Shown: in pieces, positions 8,100 to 16,636 of the stretch
Position numbering within the stretch: the stretch's first letter is position 1
Layout of the letters: each line of letters opens with the position of its first letter
Origin: Ruminococcus sp.
GTDB lineage: Bacteria; Bacillota; Clostridia; Oscillospirales; Ruminococcaceae
NCBI GenBank assembly: GCA_021205185.1
Contig: JAJPYB010000010.1
Span: 54,697-118,696, forward strand
DNA length: 64,000 nt
Direction of reading: 5' to 3'
Program-made: the position numbers and the translations under genes
Notes under the pieces: model-generated
What the model saw: only the letters and a program-made list of their open reading frames with translations
What the model was told of the DNA's origin: nothing
Databases searched by the model: none

Positions 8100-8107
8100 A
8101 ATATTTG

Positions 8108-8184
8108 TGGCACGCCAGAAGGGATTCGAACCCCCGACCTTTTGGTTCGTAGCCAAACACTCTATCCAGCTGAGCTACTGGCGC
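8108..8184 (-). tRNA. tRNA-Arg (anticodon ACG)
   Basis: Read on the minus strand, the acceptor GCGCCAG pairs with CTGGCGT (a G-U at the first pair), the T arm contains GGTTCGAATCCC, and the anticodon loop CTACGAA gives ACG. The 3' CCA is encoded (8110-8108). The gene stands alone between converging transcription units. Confidence 0.96.
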
Positions 8185-8286
8185 ATACAAATTTACTGCG
8201 CAATATATTTTAACACAACGGCAAACGATTGTCAAGCATTTTTTGCAGAAGTTTCAGAGCGCATGGCGGGCTTTTATTTGCCTGAT

Positions 8287-8315
8287 TTGACAAATCAAAC
8301 TAAAATGGGTATAAT
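8287..8315 (+). promoter_or_regulatory. Consensus sigma-A promoter before the CTAG-rich region
   Basis: TTGACA (8287-8292), a 17-nt spacer and TATAAT (8310-8315) form a perfect consensus promoter. It reads into the CTAG-rich stretch and then toward the zinc-ribbon protein gene at 8619. Confidence 0.8.
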
Positions 8316-8321
8316 AACTAA

Positions 8322-8528
8322 AAGCCAGATAACATAGAAGCTAGAAGCTCGCCCTTTCAGGGCAGAGCAATTCGTAATTCGTAATTATGGTGCAAGAGGA
8401 AATTCTAGCGACTAACCGACTAGAAGACTAGATAACATAGAAACTAGAAAGCTAGAAAGTGTTTACTACAAAAAGTATGAATTAAAAATCTAGTGTCTAG
8501 TGACTAAGAGACTAGCCGTCTTTTTTTC
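8322..8528 (+). repeat. CTAG-rich repeat cluster 1, possibly a small transcribed unit
   Basis: About 200 bases with nine CTAG tetranucleotides in variable 7-12 nt units, plus a 59-base segment (8327-8385) that recurs at 40880-40932. The shared segment holds a hairpin (GCTC-GCCCT / AGGGC-A-GAGC, 8347-8368) followed by a repeated attcgta motif. A perfect promoter precedes it, and a weak hairpin (8490-8515) followed by seven T residues ends it. No convincing reading frame is present. It could be a non-coding RNA, a REP-like element, or simply a long 5' leader for the gene at 8619. Confidence 0.5.
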
Positions 8529-8618
8529 AGTAGCGGTACAATCCGCCATTAAAACGTTGATTGAGGGGCAAAGCCCCTTGTTGAATATGCAAAGCTTTAA
8601 CGACTGGGGGTGTGACAG

Positions 8619-9440
8619 ATGAGCGCTAAGGCTAAGAAAATTGATTTTTTGACGTTTGCTGTACGTGCGATGCTCAGCATTGCAACCTTTGTGCTTAATC
8701 TGTTGCTGACGTCCTCCTTGGCATTTTTGTTTTCCTCCAGCAACAGCGAAAATACAGAGAGAATACTTACCAGCTTAAAGGTAAACGACGTTGACGTAAC
8801 GACAGCGTTTACATTTCACAGTAAGGTGTTTGACTTGCTCGCTTCGTGGAAATCGGTACTGGTAATCTTCGCTTCAATTTTAGTGCTTGTTGCACTCTGG
8901 GGAATCTTTTATAAAGCTTCAAATTACTACGCTTCAAAGGCGGTAGGAGTTTATTCGAGAATAACCTGCGTTATGTCCATTATAATAGCCGTTCTGGCAA
9001 TTTTCGCCGAGCCTGTAATTTCCTATTATTTTGAGGACTTTTCAGAAGCCAACGACACTAAGCTTAAATCCTTCTGCGCTGTAGTGATTATCGCAAGTCT
9101 TATTATGCTTGTCGTTGGAATTTTGGCTTCAATCTGCTCGTTGCTATTAAGTACGGCGGAGGGCGCTCCTAGAAAGAAGCTTATCGACGACGATCTTTTG
9201 CAGGACAGCATCAGTGCAAGAGATGTAATCGAGCGCAAGAAGGAAAAGGAAAGAGTTGAAAAGGAAAGCAGTAAGAAGCCGAAAAAGAAGGAAAGGAAAA
9301 AGCCGAGAGCTATTACTGTAACTGAAATTATACCTCACGAGGAGGACGAGGAGCAAAAGGAAGATCGCTATTGTAAAAGCTGCGGTGCGAAGCTTAAGGC
9401 GAACGCTCTCTTTTGCGGTCAATGCGGAAAAAGAATTTAA
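8619..9440 (+). CDS. Membrane protein with C-terminal zinc ribbon
   Basis: Protein of 273 residues with about four membrane helices (near 10-38, 80-98, 112-134 and 150-178), then a highly charged Lys/Glu linker (200-250) and a C-terminal zinc ribbon with two CxxC pairs (CKSCGAK and CGQCGKR). Such a ribbon usually supports protein contacts. I do not recognise the family and assign no function. The ATG at 8619 follows GGGGGTGTG. It is a single gene that may be expressed from the consensus promoter 300 bases upstream, on the far side of the CTAG-rich region. Confidence 0.75.
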   Translation: MSAKAKKIDFLTFAVRAMLSIATFVLNLLLTSSLAFLFSSSNSENTERILTSLKVNDVDVTTAFTFHSKVFDLLASWKSVLVIFASILVLVALWGIFYKASNYYASKAVGVYSRITCVMSIIIAVLAIFAEPVISYYFEDFSEANDTKLKSFCAVVIIASLIMLVVGILASICSLLLSTAEGAPRKKLIDDDLLQDSISARDVIERKKEKERVEKESSKKPKKKERKKPRAITVTEIIPHEEDEEQKEDRYCKSCGAKLKANALFCGQCGKRI

Positions 9441-9579
9441 AATCTCACGTTTTTGTGTTTTTAAAAGAACGAGGGAATAATTGATAATATATTGAAAATA
9501 TTAACAAGCGAACTGCTGACTATTTGCTCATTAAACACATTGAATAATTATTTGGGGTAAATTTTGTGTAAAATTACTA

Positions 9580-9608
9580 TTGCGTTATTCGAAAGAGTGT
9601 AGTATAAT
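9580..9608 (+). promoter_or_regulatory. Promoter of the peptide transport operon
   Basis: TTGCGT (9580-9585), 17-nt spacer, TATAAT (9603-9608). It predicts a 5' leader of roughly 155 nt before the ATG at 9772. Between 9441 and this promoter the sequence is AT-rich and I see nothing else. Confidence 0.75.
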
Positions 9609-9682
9609 AATCGTATGATGTAGTTGTCGCAAAAACTATTGTAGTTGTAGTGAGGACTATTGAATAAAACTTAGTAACAGGC

Positions 9683-9741
9683 AAAGATGCCGCAGGACTC
9701 TAGCATTTTAGGTGTAAAGTCTTTAGCGTGCGTCTTTTTTT
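9683..9741 (+). promoter_or_regulatory. Leader terminator (attenuator or riboswitch expression platform)
   Basis: A long stem forms from AAAGATGC (9683-9690) with GCGTCTTT (9730-9737), CGC (9691-9693) with GCG (9726-9728) and GGACT (9695-9699) with AGTCT (9718-9722), then runs into TTTTTTT. It lies in the leader, about 30 nt before the start codon of the binding-protein gene, where a terminator makes sense only if something can prevent its formation. I cannot match the upstream leader (about 9615-9682) to a known riboswitch class. Confidence 0.55.
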
Positions 9742-9771
9742 GTTAAAAAAGGAGAAAGGAAGAGAATCATT

Positions 9772-11349
9772 ATGAACAAGAAGATTCTAAGCGGCATTCT
9801 TGCTGCAATCTTGGCTGTTTCCTGCCTTGCAAGCTGTGGAAGCGGCGACGACTCAGACACCTCCAGCAGTGGAGATTCTGACACATTGGTCTATGCTCAG
9901 GGAGCAGACCCAAGAGGACTTGACCCACAGATAGTTGATGACGGTGAGTCTGCTAAGGTTACAAACCAGATTTACGAGGGACTTTTACAGTACGAGGATG
10001 ACTCTACTGAGGTTAAGGCTTGCCTCGCTAAGGACTGGGAGATTTCTGACGACGGACTCGTATACACCTTCTATCTTCAGGAGGGAGTTAAGTTCCACGA
10101 CGGTACAGACTTCAATGCAGAAGCTGTAAAGTATAATGTTGAGAGAAACACAATCAACAAGACAGAAGACATGACTTATGCTGATTTCGTATGGGGTTAT
10201 GTTTCAGGCGTAGAGGTTGTTGACGAGTACACAGTTAACATCACTCTTTCACAGCCTTCAACTCCATTCTTAGCTAACCTCGCAATGGTATTCGGTGCAC
10301 CAATGGTAAGCCCTACTGCTGCTGAGGAAGGCGATCTTATGAACGAGCCTGTAGGAACAGGTCCATATAAGTTCGTTGAGTGGAAGAAGGACCAGTACGT
10401 TAAGCTTGAAGCTAACGAGGATTACTGGAACGAAGACGGAAAGGCTCAGATCACAAACGTAGTTATCAGAACTATCGAAGACGCTTCAACCAAGATCCTT
10501 GAACTTCAGTCAGGCGACGTTGACATCATCGACGGTATTGATACAAACCAGGTTGCAAGCCTTGAATCTGACAGCAACATCACAGTAAACACAACGCCGG
10601 GTATGAACATCAACTATATGGCATACAACGCAGAAAGACTTGACAAGGAAACCCGTGTGGCTCTTTCTCAGTCTGTAAATGTTGAGGAGCTTGTTGCCGG
10701 ACTTTACAACGGCTATGCTGAGGTCGCCACAACAATTCTGCCGACCTTCGTGCCGGGCTACAGCGCAGACGTAACTCAGATAGCTTACGACCCTGACGCT
10801 GCTAAGGCTACGCTTGAAGAAAAGGGAATTACAAGCCTTCATGTAATCACTTATACAAACGCAAGACCTTATAACACAGCTACAGGACAGACTCTTACAG
10901 AGGCTATTCAGGGCTACTTCAGCGAGGTAGGCGTTGAGGTTGAAATCGACTCTTACGACTGGACAACCTATAAGGATAAGGCAATTGCCGGAGACTATGA
11001 CATCTGCTTCTACGGTTGGAGCGGAGATAACGGTGACCCGGATAACTTCCTTAACCTCTTGAGCGACACAAACGCTGGTATGAACGTTGCAAGATTTAAC
11101 CTTGCTACAAACGAGGACGATCAGGAAGCTTATGCTGAATATGCTGAGATGATTTCTGAGGCAGCTCAGGAGCCTTCAGGCGATTCAAGAAACGCTATGT
11201 ACGCTGAGATGGAGCAGTTTGTTGCTGACCTCGCTCTCTGGCTACCGATTTCTCACCAGCAGGACATCACAGCTTGTAAGGCTAACGTACAAAACTTTGA
11301 GTATCATTGTACAGCTACAGTTAAGCTCTACAAGGTAACAAAAAGCTAA
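9772..11349 (+). CDS. oppA: Peptide ABC transporter substrate-binding lipoprotein
   Basis: Family 5 extracellular binding protein of 525 residues that captures oligo- or dipeptides for the DppBCDF importer. A lipoprotein signal peptide ends in LASC with lipidated Cys22, followed by a Gly/Ser/Asp-rich linker and the mature two-lobed domain starting around residue 38. The downstream permease and ATPase genes have the Dpp/Opp order. A terminator in the leader and another between this gene and the permease suggest conditional expression and extra production of the binding protein relative to the membrane parts. Substrate range (dipeptide, oligopeptide, or in some relatives nickel or glutathione) cannot be read from sequence. 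Confidence 0.92.
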   Translation: MNKKILSGILAAILAVSCLASCGSGDDSDTSSSGDSDTLVYAQGADPRGLDPQIVDDGESAKVTNQIYEGLLQYEDDSTEVKACLAKDWEISDDGLVYTFYLQEGVKFHDGTDFNAEAVKYNVERNTINKTEDMTYADFVWGYVSGVEVVDEYTVNITLSQPSTPFLANLAMVFGAPMVSPTAAEEGDLMNEPVGTGPYKFVEWKKDQYVKLEANEDYWNEDGKAQITNVVIRTIEDASTKILELQSGDVDIIDGIDTNQVASLESDSNITVNTTPGMNINYMAYNAERLDKETRVALSQSVNVEELVAGLYNGYAEVATTILPTFVPGYSADVTQIAYDPDAAKATLEEKGITSLHVITYTNARPYNTATGQTLTEAIQGYFSEVGVEVEIDSYDWTTYKDKAIAGDYDICFYGWSGDNGDPDNFLNLLSDTNAGMNVARFNLATNEDDQEAYAEYAEMISEAAQEPSGDSRNAMYAEMEQFVADLALWLPISHQQDITACKANVQNFEYHCTATVKLYKVTKS

Positions 11350-11372
11350 GAATTAAACTAACAGACAACGCG

Positions 11373-11421
11373 AATACAGAGAGGTATTCTCTCTGTATTT
11401 GCAGTTGTTTTTGTTGTTTTT
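11373..11421 (+). terminator. Intercistronic terminator between binding protein and permease
   Basis: Perfect 11-bp stem AATACAGAGAG / CTCTCTGTATT (11373-11399), extended by CAAC/GTTG outside it, followed by a T-rich tract. Readthrough is presumably partial, giving more binding protein than permease. Confidence 0.8.
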
Positions 11422-11451
11422 AACAACGAGTTTTAAATTAGCTTTCTTTTG

Positions 11452-11495
11452 AGTGTACAGAGGTCTTGTGAGCCTACGCAATTTGTATGTACACT
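11452..11495 (+). repeat. Inverted repeat upstream of the permease gene
   Basis: AGTGTACA (11452-11459) and TGTACACT (11488-11495) are perfect inverted copies separated by 28 nt. They may form an mRNA stem downstream of the intercistronic terminator or serve as a two-part operator for a second promoter. Confidence 0.35.
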
Positions 11496-11544
11496 AAAAA
11501 GAAACCTAATCTTTTTAATATAAGAAAGGGGCTGTTTTTGGGAA

Positions 11545-12561
11545 ATGGTAAAATATATATTAAAACGATTGCTTATGCTTATTCCGGTACTGATAGGCGT
11601 TTCTCTGATAGTTTTTATACTTCTGAGAGTTGCCGCACCGGATCCAGCGCCTGTTGTTTTAGGAGAACACGCAACTGAAGAATCAATGGAAGCGTGGCGA
11701 GAAGCAAGCGGACTGAACGACAACATTGTAAAGCAGTATGTTGACTTTATTGTCAACGCTGTTCAGGGAGATTTTGGAGAATCATATTACACCAATACCT
11801 CTGTTATAGAGGAAATAGGCGCCAGATTTCCTGCAACAATCGAGATTGCAATTTTTGCAATTATCGTAGCCAGCATTTTCGGAATACTTATTGGCGTTAT
11901 CGCCGCCGTCAAGAAAAACAGTATCGTAGATAATGCCAGTATGGTGCTGTCGCTTGTCGGCGTATCAATTCCTATTTTCTGGCTTGGTATATTGCTGATT
12001 ATTTTGTTTACAAAGGTACTGGGGTGGCTGCCAGCGTCAGGACGAATTGACGTTACGTTTTCAGTCAATGAAATAACGGGACTTTATCTTGTCGATACGC
12101 TTATTGCAGGCGACTTTGCTGCCTTCAAAAACGCATTGTGGCATTTGATTTTGCCAGGAATGACGCTTGCGCTTTACACTCTTGCGATTATTTCAAGAAT
12201 GACAAGATCGAGTATGCTTGATACTTTAAACCAGGATTACATAAGAACTGCAAGAAGTAAGGGACTGAGCGAGGGAAAAGTTATCATCAAGCACGGACTC
12301 AGAAACGCTCTTATGCCGATTGTTACCGTTATAGGACTTCAGCTCGGCTCGCTTTTAGGAGGAGCAGTTCTGACCGAAACGGTATTTGCATGGCCCGGAA
12401 TTGGAAGCTATACGGTTGAATGTATCAACAAATCCGACTTCCCTGTTATTCAAGCGGTCGTGCTGATAATTGCTACAATTTTCGTATTTATGAATCTGAT
12501 AGTGGATATTATCTACACGTTCTTAGACCCGAGAATTAAGTACGGAAGGAAGGAGGCGTAA
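11545..12561 (+). CDS. dppB: Peptide ABC transporter permease DppB
   Basis: Inner membrane permease subunit of 338 residues with the DppB/OppB opening (one helix at residues 9-30, an outer loop, then five helices) and the conserved EAA-type cytoplasmic loop near residue 235 (RTARSKGLSEGKVI) that contacts the ATPases. It forms the channel with DppC. The ATG at 11545 lies 196 nt after the binding-protein gene, with AAAGGGG farther upstream than usual; the weak site fits lower expression than the binding protein. The next gene begins two nucleotides after its stop. Confidence 0.93.
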   Translation: MVKYILKRLLMLIPVLIGVSLIVFILLRVAAPDPAPVVLGEHATEESMEAWREASGLNDNIVKQYVDFIVNAVQGDFGESYYTNTSVIEEIGARFPATIEIAIFAIIVASIFGILIGVIAAVKKNSIVDNASMVLSLVGVSIPIFWLGILLIILFTKVLGWLPASGRIDVTFSVNEITGLYLVDTLIAGDFAAFKNALWHLILPGMTLALYTLAIISRMTRSSMLDTLNQDYIRTARSKGLSEGKVIIKHGLRNALMPIVTVIGLQLGSLLGGAVLTETVFAWPGIGSYTVECINKSDFPVIQAVVLIIATIFVFMNLIVDIIYTFLDPRIKYGRKEA

Positions 12562-12563
12562 TT

Positions 12564-13466
12564 ATGGCAAAGAAGAAAGTTGTTTTAGCTGAGGGCGCAG
12601 AGTCTGAGGTTATTATCGAAAAGCCTGAATCCCGATTGAAATCAATGTGGGACGCACTGAAGAAAAACAAAGCGGCCCTCTTTGGAATGTTTGTAATTAT
12701 CTTTTTGATTATCATTGCCATAATTGGTCCTTACATCACTCCATACGATCCGTACAAGAACTCTATGGCTGAGGCTAACCAGACGCCTTCGGCAGCACAT
12801 TGGTTTGGAACCGACACGCTCGGTCGTGATATTTTCAGTCGTGTAATAGTCGGAACGAGAATATCTCTCTTTGTTGGTATTGCAGCAGTTGCTTTCTCGC
12901 TTGTTTTAGGAACTATATTCGGCTCGATTGCCGGATACTTCGGCGGAAAGATTGACGCTTTCATAATGAGAATTATGGATATTATGCTTTCAATTCCGTC
13001 AATTCTGCTGGCCGTTACTCTTATGGCGGCGCTCGGTAAAGGACTTGATAAGGCAATTATCGCAATAGGAGTTGTTTCGATACCTGAATATGCGAGAATT
13101 ATACGAAGTTCGATTCTTTCGGTTAAGGAAAACGACTATGTTGCGGCGGCGAAGGTTTTGGGAAATTCGGACGGGCGAATTATCTTCCACCACATTTTAC
13201 CTAACGTTTTGTCGTCAATAGTAGTAAGAGCAACACTCGGAATTTCAACTGCAATTCTGGATACTGCAGCGCTAGGCTTCTTAGGACTTGGCGTTCAGCC
13301 GCCGATTGCAGAATGGGGCGATATGCTAGGAAGAGTAAGAAGTATGGTACTCGTTTATCCTCATATGCTTATCTTCCCGGGACTTGCGATTACATTGGCT
13401 GTTTTAGCGTTTAACCTTTTCGGCGACGGCCTAAGAGATGCGCTCAACCCGAAATCAAGAAGCTAA
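12564..13466 (+). CDS. dppC: Peptide ABC transporter permease DppC
   Basis: Second permease subunit, 300 residues. After a charged cytoplasmic head (1-35) comes the OppC N-terminal helix (about 36-60), the HWFGTDTLGRDIFSR signature typical of DppC/OppC near residue 78, and five further helices with the EAA loop (AAKVLGNSDGRIIFHHILPN) around residue 195. GGAGG precedes ATG 12564. It is tightly coupled to dppB and dppD and should form the heterodimeric channel. Confidence 0.94.
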   Translation: MAKKKVVLAEGAESEVIIEKPESRLKSMWDALKKNKAALFGMFVIIFLIIIAIIGPYITPYDPYKNSMAEANQTPSAAHWFGTDTLGRDIFSRVIVGTRISLFVGIAAVAFSLVLGTIFGSIAGYFGGKIDAFIMRIMDIMLSIPSILLAVTLMAALGKGLDKAIIAIGVVSIPEYARIIRSSILSVKENDYVAAAKVLGNSDGRIIFHHILPNVLSSIVVRATLGISTAILDTAALGFLGLGVQPPIAEWGDMLGRVRSMVLVYPHMLIFPGLAITLAVLAFNLFGDGLRDALNPKSRS

Positions 13467-13479
13467 GGAGGGGTAGTTT

Positions 13480-14463
13480 ATGTTACTTGATGTTAAAAAC
13501 CTCTCGACCGAATTTTATGTAAAAAGAGGAATTGTAAAGGCTGTAAACGATGTAAGCTTTAACGTAGATAAGGGAGAAATCCTTGCAATAGTTGGTGAGT
13601 CTGGAAGCGGAAAGAGCGTTACCTCGCTGTCGGTTATGGGCTTGGTTCGTGACCCGGGAAAGGTAACTAAGGGAGAAATTCTTTTTAACGGCGAGGATTT
13701 AAAAACCAAATCACAAAAGGAAATGAGAAAAATCAGAGGAGATAAAATCTCTATGATTTTCCAGGAGCCGATGACCTCGTTAAACCCTGTTCAGAGAATT
13801 GGCGACCAGCTTTGTGAATCTATTTTAACTCATACAGATATGAACAAGAAGCAGGCTTTGGAGCGTGCTATTGAAATGCTGAGGGTGGTTGGTATTCCGT
13901 CGCCTGAACAGCGTGTAAAGGACTATCCGCATCAGATGTCCGGAGGTATGAGACAAAGGGTTATGATAGCAATGGGACTTTGCTGCGACCCTGAGCTTTT
14001 GATTGCCGACGAGCCGACGACGGCTCTTGACGTTACAATTCAGGCGCAGATTCTCGACCTTATCAAGCGACTTCGTGACGATATTGGAATGGCGGTAATT
14101 TTAATTACTCACGATTTGGGAGTAGTTGCTGAAACTGCCGACAGAGTAGTAGTTATGTACTGTGGAAGAGTTGTTGAGCAGGCCGACGTCAAGAGCTTGT
14201 TTAAAAAGCCGATGCACCCATACACAAAGGGACTTATCGAATCTATTCCACGACTTAACGAGGATAGAGAAAGATTGTTTATGATTAAGGGAATGGTTCC
14301 CGACCCGACACGTCTTCCCAAAGGCTGTCTGTTTGCAGACAGGTGCGAAAACTGCATGGAAAAATGTAAGGAAAAGCTTCCTGCTTTGACAGAGGTTCCT
14401 GGCGAGGAAGGAAGAAAGGTAAGATGCTTTTTATATTCCGATGAAGTGGAGGCCGATGAGTAA
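13480..14463 (+). CDS. dppD: Peptide ABC transporter ATPase DppD
   Basis: ATP-binding subunit of 327 residues. Walker A GESGSGKS (about 39-46), signature MSGGMRQR (about 155), Walker B LLIADEP and H-loop THDLG are all intact, so this half-site should hydrolyse ATP. The C-terminal oligopeptide-transporter extension contains the cysteine cluster PKGCLFADRCENCMEKC (near 285-300), which in DppD/DppF relatives binds a 4Fe-4S cluster. TAAGGAGG precedes ATG 13480 and the stop overlaps the dppF start. Confidence 0.95.
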   Translation: MLLDVKNLSTEFYVKRGIVKAVNDVSFNVDKGEILAIVGESGSGKSVTSLSVMGLVRDPGKVTKGEILFNGEDLKTKSQKEMRKIRGDKISMIFQEPMTSLNPVQRIGDQLCESILTHTDMNKKQALERAIEMLRVVGIPSPEQRVKDYPHQMSGGMRQRVMIAMGLCCDPELLIADEPTTALDVTIQAQILDLIKRLRDDIGMAVILITHDLGVVAETADRVVVMYCGRVVEQADVKSLFKKPMHPYTKGLIESIPRLNEDRERLFMIKGMVPDPTRLPKGCLFADRCENCMEKCKEKLPALTEVPGEEGRKVRCFLYSDEVEADE

Positions 14464-15443
14464 TGGAGGAGAGAGAAGTTCTATTAGAGGTACAGGGACT
14501 TACCAAGCACTTTGTAGTCGACAGAAGCTTTTTTGGACGTCCTACTTCGGTACTGAAGGCGGTTGACGACGTTTCGTTTAAAATTTATAAGGGCGAGGCG
14601 TTAGGACTTGTTGGAGAGTCAGGCTGTGGAAAATCGACAATAGGAAAAATGCTTGTCAATCTTTATACCCCGACCTCAGGAAAGATTTTTTATAACGGCG
14701 TTGAGCTGACAAGCTTAAATAAAAAGCAAAGACGACAGTATTGCAAGGATATTCAGCTTATATTCCAGGATCCATACTCTTCACTTAATCCGAGAATGAC
14801 GATAGGCGATATTATAGCTGAGCCGCTGATTGTCAATAAGGTTGTTCCAAAAAGCGAGGTTGAGAACAGAGTAAATTATCTTTTAAACTGTGTTGGACTG
14901 GCAAACCACCAGAGAAACAGGTACGCTCACGAGTTTTCAGGCGGACAGCGTCAGCGTGTTGGAATCGCAAGAGCGCTTGCTGTAAATCCGAAGCTTATCG
15001 TTTGCGACGAGCCTGTTTCGGCGCTTGACGTTTCAATTCAGGCACAGGTTTTAAACCTTCTTGACGATTTAAAGGACGAATTTGGACTTACCTATTTGTT
15101 TATCGCTCATGGACTTAACGTAGTAAAGCATATAAGCGACAGAGTAGGAGTTATGTATTTAGGAAAGATAATGGAAATAGCGGAGAAGAACGAGCTTTAT
15201 CAGAACCCGATGAATCCGTATACTCGTGCGCTTCTTTCAGCAATTCCGTCCGTTGACGTTGAAAATAAGACCGAGAGAATTATTCTTGAGGGTGATGTTC
15301 CAACGCCTATAAATCCGCCTGCTGGCTGTCGTTTCTGCTCAAGGTGCTTTATGAAAACCGAAGGCTGCGACAAGTATGAAAGCATACTCAAGGATCAGGG
15401 CAACGGACATCTTGTAGCTTGTAAATTATATGACAATGATTAA
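14463..15443 (+). CDS. dppF: Peptide ABC transporter ATPase DppF
   Basis: Second ATPase, 326 residues, paired with DppD. Walker A GESGCGKS, signature FSGGQRQR and Walker B LIVCDEP are intact. The H-loop reads FIAHGLNVV: the His is kept but the usual following Asp (HDL) is Gly, a minor departure. The C-terminal cysteine cluster (PPAGCRFCSRC...C) matches the iron-sulfur extension of the family. Its start overlaps the dppD stop by one base (TAATG). Confidence 0.94.
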   Translation: MEEREVLLEVQGLTKHFVVDRSFFGRPTSVLKAVDDVSFKIYKGEALGLVGESGCGKSTIGKMLVNLYTPTSGKIFYNGVELTSLNKKQRRQYCKDIQLIFQDPYSSLNPRMTIGDIIAEPLIVNKVVPKSEVENRVNYLLNCVGLANHQRNRYAHEFSGGQRQRVGIARALAVNPKLIVCDEPVSALDVSIQAQVLNLLDDLKDEFGLTYLFIAHGLNVVKHISDRVGVMYLGKIMEIAEKNELYQNPMNPYTRALLSAIPSVDVENKTERIILEGDVPTPINPPAGCRFCSRCFMKTEGCDKYESILKDQGNGHLVACKLYDND

Positions 15444-15519
15444 ATAGCAATTTCCCCTTCGTCTTTCAGGCGGCGGGGAACATTGCTGTATGCGAATGTT
15501 TTTAAAGGGGCAAACAAAA

Positions 15520-16599
15520 ATGAAAACACAAAGACTTGAAAGAATTATAGAATGCTTATCACAGCAAGGACTTGAACAAATGGTTATATGCGACCCCTGC
15601 TCAGTTTTTTACCTGACGGGAAAAATGATAAAGCCGGGCGAAAGAATGCTGGCGCTTTACATTAACAGCGACAGTGCAAAAAACCGTATTTTTATCAACG
15701 ATCTATTCACTGTCAATGAGGATTTAGGAATTGAAAAGGTAAGATTTGACGACAACGCTGACGCACCGACTTTGCTAGCTGGTTTTATCGACCACTCAAA
15801 GCCATTGGGAATCGACAAAAAGCTTGAAGCAAGATTTTTGCTAAGGCTTATGGAATGTAATGCCGCTACAAAATATGTAAACTCGTCCGAGTGCGTCGAT
15901 TATGTAAGAAGTCAGAAGGACGCTGAGGAAGCTTGCCTTATGCGTGCAGCAAGCAAAATTAACGACAAGGCAATGGGCGAAATAATCAAGCGAATTGGCG
16001 ACGGTTCGGTTGAAGAAAGCACAGCTGCGCAAATGCTCGATATTTATAAATCCTTCGGAGCGGAAGGGTATTCGTTCGAGCCGCTTGTGGGCTTTGGCGA
16101 GTCGGCGGCAATAGGTCATTACGAGGGCGGAAGCCGTGTTATCAAGGAGGGCGACTGCGTTTTAATTGACGTCGGCTGCACAAAGGATAACTACTGCTCC
16201 GATATGACGAGAACATTCTTCTATAAAAAGGTAAGCGACGAGCATAGAAGGATTTACGAGATTGTAAAGAGAGCGCAGCAGGCGGCTATAGAAGCCGTAA
16301 AGCCGGGCGTGAGATACTGCGACGTTGATAAGGTTGCGAGGGATATAATAACAGAAGCCGGATACGGCGAATATTTCACCCACCGTTTAGGTCACTCAAT
16401 CGGTATTGAGTGTCACGAGTATGGCGATGTTTCAAGCGCAAATGAAAATGTTCTGAAGCCGGGTATGGTATTTTCAATCGAGCCTGGAATTTATCTTGAA
16501 GGCGATGTTGGAGTCAGAATCGAGGACCTTGTAATGGTAACTGAAAACGGAGTCGAGGTTTTAAACAGCTTTACTAAGGAGCTTACTATAATAGACTAG
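15520..16599 (+). CDS. pepQ: Xaa-Pro aminopeptidase/dipeptidase (M24B)
   Basis: Cytosolic metallopeptidase of 359 residues, expected to cleave peptides with proline in the second position. An N-terminal creatinase-like domain (1-125) precedes the pita-bread catalytic domain. Metal ligands are visible as DVGC...SDMTRTF (two Asp), HRLGHSIG (His), EPGIYLEG (Glu) and RIEDLVMV (Glu). I start at ATG 15520, after AAAGGGG; a frame extension to 15490 lacks a ribosome site. It directly follows the importer, so it probably digests the imported peptides, including proline-containing ones that other peptidases leave. Confidence 0.9.
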   Translation: MKTQRLERIIECLSQQGLEQMVICDPCSVFYLTGKMIKPGERMLALYINSDSAKNRIFINDLFTVNEDLGIEKVRFDDNADAPTLLAGFIDHSKPLGIDKKLEARFLLRLMECNAATKYVNSSECVDYVRSQKDAEEACLMRAASKINDKAMGEIIKRIGDGSVEESTAAQMLDIYKSFGAEGYSFEPLVGFGESAAIGHYEGGSRVIKEGDCVLIDVGCTKDNYCSDMTRTFFYKKVSDEHRRIYEIVKRAQQAAIEAVKPGVRYCDVDKVARDIITEAGYGEYFTHRLGHSIGIECHEYGDVSSANENVLKPGMVFSIEPGIYLEGDVGVRIEDLVMVTENGVEVLNSFTKELTIID

Positions 16600-16636
16600 T
16601 CTGACTAGCTTAGCCTGAATAAGAAGGATGGGAATA

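Noticed and set aside
8108..8184. tRNA-Arg as an integration site of a mobile element
   Set aside because: No integrase and no duplicated tRNA 3' end is visible in the flanking sequence.
9586..9599. ATTCGAAAGAGTG resembling part of a c-di-GMP-I (GEMM) riboswitch
   Set aside because: The short match lies between the -35 and -10 boxes of the opp promoter, and the other conserved GEMM elements, such as the downstream GACGCAAAGCC-like strand, are missing.
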